Source: Cryomorphaceae bacterium (GTDB lineage: Bacteria; Bacteroidota; Bacteroidia; Flavobacteriales_D; SKUL01). From it: a DNA stretch of 54,764 nt. The DNA lies in NCBI GenBank assembly GCA_007695365.1, contig REDV01000056.1:1-54764 (forward strand). Reading direction: 5' to 3'. Positions within the stretch are counted from its first letter, which is position 1. Every line of letters starts with the position of its first letter. Of the stretch, positions 53,019-54,764 are shown in pieces. The notes beneath the pieces are model-generated. The model did not search any database, was not told the DNA's origin, and saw nothing but the letters and a program-made list of their open reading frames with translations. A program made the translations under genes and the position numbers.

Positions 53019-53048
53019 GGGGAAACTCTATCGGGTTTCCCCTTTTTT
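53019..53048 (+). terminator. terminator after the amphipathic-helix protein gene
   Basis: GGGGAAAC at 53019-53026 pairs with GTTTCCCC at 53035-53042 around an 8-base loop, and is followed by a T-run. It sits at the convergent junction with folA. Confidence 0.8.
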
Positions 53049-53053
53049 TATGT

Positions 53054-53587
53054 TCACTGAACCGCACCGCTGCTCTGTGAATGCACGCGGTCATACACCC
53101 TAACTACAAAAGCCTGCGCATGGCGCTCGTCCGCTTCGTGCCGTTCTTCGTGTACCATTGTCCACGCGTACTTGTCCCAATCAGGAAAAAAGGTGTCGGC
53201 CTCCGGGGCATCCTCTACGTGGGTAATGTACAGTCGGTTTACCCTGCCACTGGCCATGGCTTCCGCGTACACCTTGCCGCCTCCGATGATGAAAATTTCC
53301 TCCGAATTGTGCCCGGCTGCCAGTTTAATTGCGTCGTTGAGGTTGCTTACAATCAGTGCTCCGGGGGCCTTGTAGCCGGCGTTTCTGGTGAGTACAATGT
53401 TGAGCCTGCCGGGCAGGGGGCGGAATGCCTCCGGAATGGATTCGTAATTGCGTCTGCCGGTAATCACGGGGTGGCCCATGGTGGTGTCGCGAAAAAACTT
53501 CATATCGAGCGGCAATCGCCACAGCAACCTGTTGTCTTTACCGATGGCTCTGTTTCGGCCGATGGCTGCGATGACAGAGATTTTCAT
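53054..53587 (-). CDS. folA: dihydrofolate reductase
   Basis: The enzyme reduces dihydrofolate with NADPH, regenerating the tetrahydrofolate consumed by thymidylate synthase. From the ATG at 53587 it has 177 residues. VIAAIGRNRAIGKDNRLLWR (5-24) ends in LLW, the variant of the usual LPW. Asp28, equivalent to the catalytic acid, is in LPLDMKFFRD. VITGRRNYESIP and FIIGGGKVYAEAM carry the NADPH-contacting regions. Its start overlaps the thyA stop by one base (TGATG), so the two are translationally coupled. Confidence 0.95.
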   Translation of the reverse strand: MKISVIAAIGRNRAIGKDNRLLWRLPLDMKFFRDTTMGHPVITGRRNYESIPEAFRPLPGRLNIVLTRNAGYKAPGALIVSNLNDAIKLAAGHNSEEIFIIGGGKVYAEAMASGRVNRLYITHVEDAPEADTFFPDWDKYAWTMVHEERHEADERHAQAFVVRVYDRVHSQSSGAVQ

Positions 53588-54381
53588 CAAACGGATACTT
53601 CAGCCTTGATGTGCGGATGCGGGTCGTAGTTCACCAGCTCAAAGTCTTCGAAACGGAAACTGAACAGGTCTTTCACCTCAGGATTCATTTTCATTTGCGG
53701 CAGCGGACGGCAATCGCGCGAGAGTTGTTCGTGGGCCTGCTCCAGGTGGTTGTTGTAAAGGTGAACATCGCCAAAGGTGTGCACAAACTCGCCGGGTTCC
53801 AGGTCGCAAACCTGCGCAACCATCAGCGTTAAGAGCGCATAGGAGGCAATGTTAAAAGGTACACCCAGAAAAGTGTCGGCGCTGCGCTGGTAGAGCTGAC
53901 AGCTCAGTTTGCCATCCGCTACGTAAAACTGAAAGAGGCAATGACAGGGAGGCAGGGCCATTTCGTCAATCAGGGCAGGGTTCCAGGCAGACACAATGTG
54001 ACGACGGCTGTCGGGATTGTTTTTGATGCCCTCCACAAGGCGGGCAATCTGGTCAACGTGTCCGCCGTTGGGGGCCGGCCAGGAGCGCCATTGGTAGCCG
54101 TAAACCGGACCTAATTCGCCGTTTTCGTCGGCCCATTCATCCCAGATGCGCACGCCGTTTTCCTTGAGATAGGCAATGTTGGTTTCGCCTTTCAAAAACC
54201 AGAGCAGCTCGTGAATAATGGAGCGCAGGTGCAGTTTTTTGGTGGTCAGTACCGGAAAACCGTCTTGCAGGTTAAAGCGCATCTGGTATCCGAAACAACT
54301 CAGGGTTCCGGTGCCTGTGCGGTCACTTTTTGGGGTTCCGTTTTCGAGGATATGCCGGAGCAGGCCGTGGTATTGTTCCAT
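53587..54381 (-). CDS. thyA: thymidylate synthase
   Basis: The enzyme makes dTMP from dUMP with methylene-THF, producing the dihydrofolate recycled by FolA. From the ATG at 54381 ([15 protein letters not shown]) it has 264 residues, exactly the length of the E. coli enzyme; an upstream ATG at 54414 lies before the predicted transcript start. Phosphate-binding Arg21 is in DRTGTGTLS. The catalytic Cys146 is in [23 protein letters not shown] holds the nucleotide-binding Asn, and [20 protein letters not shown] is the folate-site region. All key residues are present. Confidence 0.97.
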   Translation of the reverse strand: MEQYHGLLRHILENGTPKSDRTGTGTLSCFGYQMRFNLQDGFPVLTTKKLHLRSIIHELLWFLKGETNIAYLKENGVRIWDEWADENGELGPVYGYQWRSWPAPNGGHVDQIARLVEGIKNNPDSRRHIVSAWNPALIDEMALPPCHCLFQFYVADGKLSCQLYQRSADTFLGVPFNIASYALLTLMVAQVCDLEPGEFVHTFGDVHLYNNHLEQAHEQLSRDCRPLPQMKMNPEVKDLFSFRFEDFELVNYDPHPHIKAEVSV

Positions 54382-54398
54382 GTGTGCGCGTGTTTGCA

Positions 54399-54406
54399 CA
54401 AAGGTA
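54399..54406 (-). promoter_or_regulatory. predicted -7 box for thyA-folA
   Basis: On the minus strand 54406-54399 reads TACCTTTG, an exact TAnnTTTG match, 17 bases before the thyA ATG at 54381. It predicts a start near 54394 and a leader of about 13 bases, which excludes the ATG at 54414 as start. No matching -33 TTG stands out. Confidence 0.45.
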
Positions 54407-54764
54407 GAAAGCACAGCGGGTAGGATGGCATTGTGTTGAAAAATATTGAAAAGTAGGGGGTGGGCTCAGCGCTTGTGCCTTTACTATGCTTGATGATTGG
54501 AAATCTGTTATTTCGACCGAAACAACGCCGCAGGGATTGCGGAGTGGTCTGCTTCGACATGCGTCTGGCCCGAGGGCACAGAAGCCAACCGCAACCGTTC
54601 ACCACTCAATTAGCAACTAAACCACAAAAGGCGAAGTTGACAACCCTTTTCTGGATTTTACCACATCTATGAACTCACTTTGCATGTGATCAGGCTAAAG
54701 ACATTTTTTCGCAACTTTTACTCGCCAAATTCTATTTACGCGACGAAATCACGGTAAAAAATAA
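54407..54764. other. gene-poor right end with a possible repeated extragenic element
   Basis: No gene is supported. A 70-codon frame at 54460-54672 has no protein-like character and no family. The segment near 54500-54560 (GTTATTTCGACCGAAAC, CGCAGGGATTGCGGAGTGG) resembles a GC-richer extragenic repeat type I associate with many Bacteroidota intergenic regions, in which TTATTTCGACCGAA recurs. That resemblance is from memory and is weak. The last 90 bases are AT-rich and show nothing else. Confidence 0.25.

Noticed and set aside
1-54764. CRISPR array, insertion sequence or prophage
   Set aside because: No run of regularly spaced identical repeats, no transposase or integrase motif and no phage structural gene was seen while reading the window.

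Overview
The window reads as chromosomal DNA of a Bacteroidota bacterium. The evidence is a secreted protein with PKD-like repeats and a gliding-motility/type IX secretion C-terminal domain, a double FISUMP-domain protein, a TonB-dependent receptor with a carboxypeptidase-regulatory N-terminus, an ABC permease fused to an M1 peptidase, many short lipoproteins, and several promoters with the Bacteroidota -7 box TAnnTTTG. A Flavobacteriales-like or neighbouring lineage is plausible, but the sequence alone does not settle it. Apart from one tRNA-Phe there are no stable RNA genes, and I see no CRISPR array, intact insertion sequence or prophage.

Layout. Positions 1-800 hold toxin-antitoxin material: the tail of a RelE/ParE toxin, then an intact antitoxin-toxin pair. 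Positions 958-4761 are a glycerol operon (glpD, glpK, glpF) for uptake, phosphorylation and oxidation of glycerol. It is followed by a class II Fic AMP-transferase with its own winged helix and two palindromes in front of it. Positions 5976-10467 are an ABC ATPase and a permease/M1-peptidase fusion. Positions 10908-11219 are a decayed second copy of the glpF end plus the fic leader. Positions 11244-13190 are three envelope proteins in one operon. DUF202 and SLC13 membrane proteins, an RluA-type pseudouridine synthase, a MntA/HepT-type toxin-antitoxin pair with its own HTH and operator, and mgtE follow. Positions 19381-34019 are mostly secreted or outer-membrane proteins, together with a histone-deacetylase-like enzyme, Tpx, and a cyclic-nucleotide-domain/methyltransferase fusion.

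From 34333 the content is core: tRNA-Phe, then a run coaX - outer-membrane protein - TPR protein - lptC - small membrane protein - CorC/CNNM - ppiD, which joins coenzyme A synthesis with outer-membrane biogenesis. Facing it is the rod-shape operon mreB-mreC-mreD-mrdA-rodA, which couples the MreB cytoskeleton to peptidoglycan elongation. Next come purH, a MacB-type permease, a few small envelope proteins, and thyA-folA, where the two folate-coupled enzymes overlap by one base.

Most of the window is ordinary core genome. The points most worth a second look are the duplicated glpF-fic junction, the paired palindromes at the fic promoter, the operator that overlaps the -7 box of the HTH-MntA/HepT locus, and the cNMP-domain/methyltransferase fusion. 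Nothing here is clearly a new multi-gene system.
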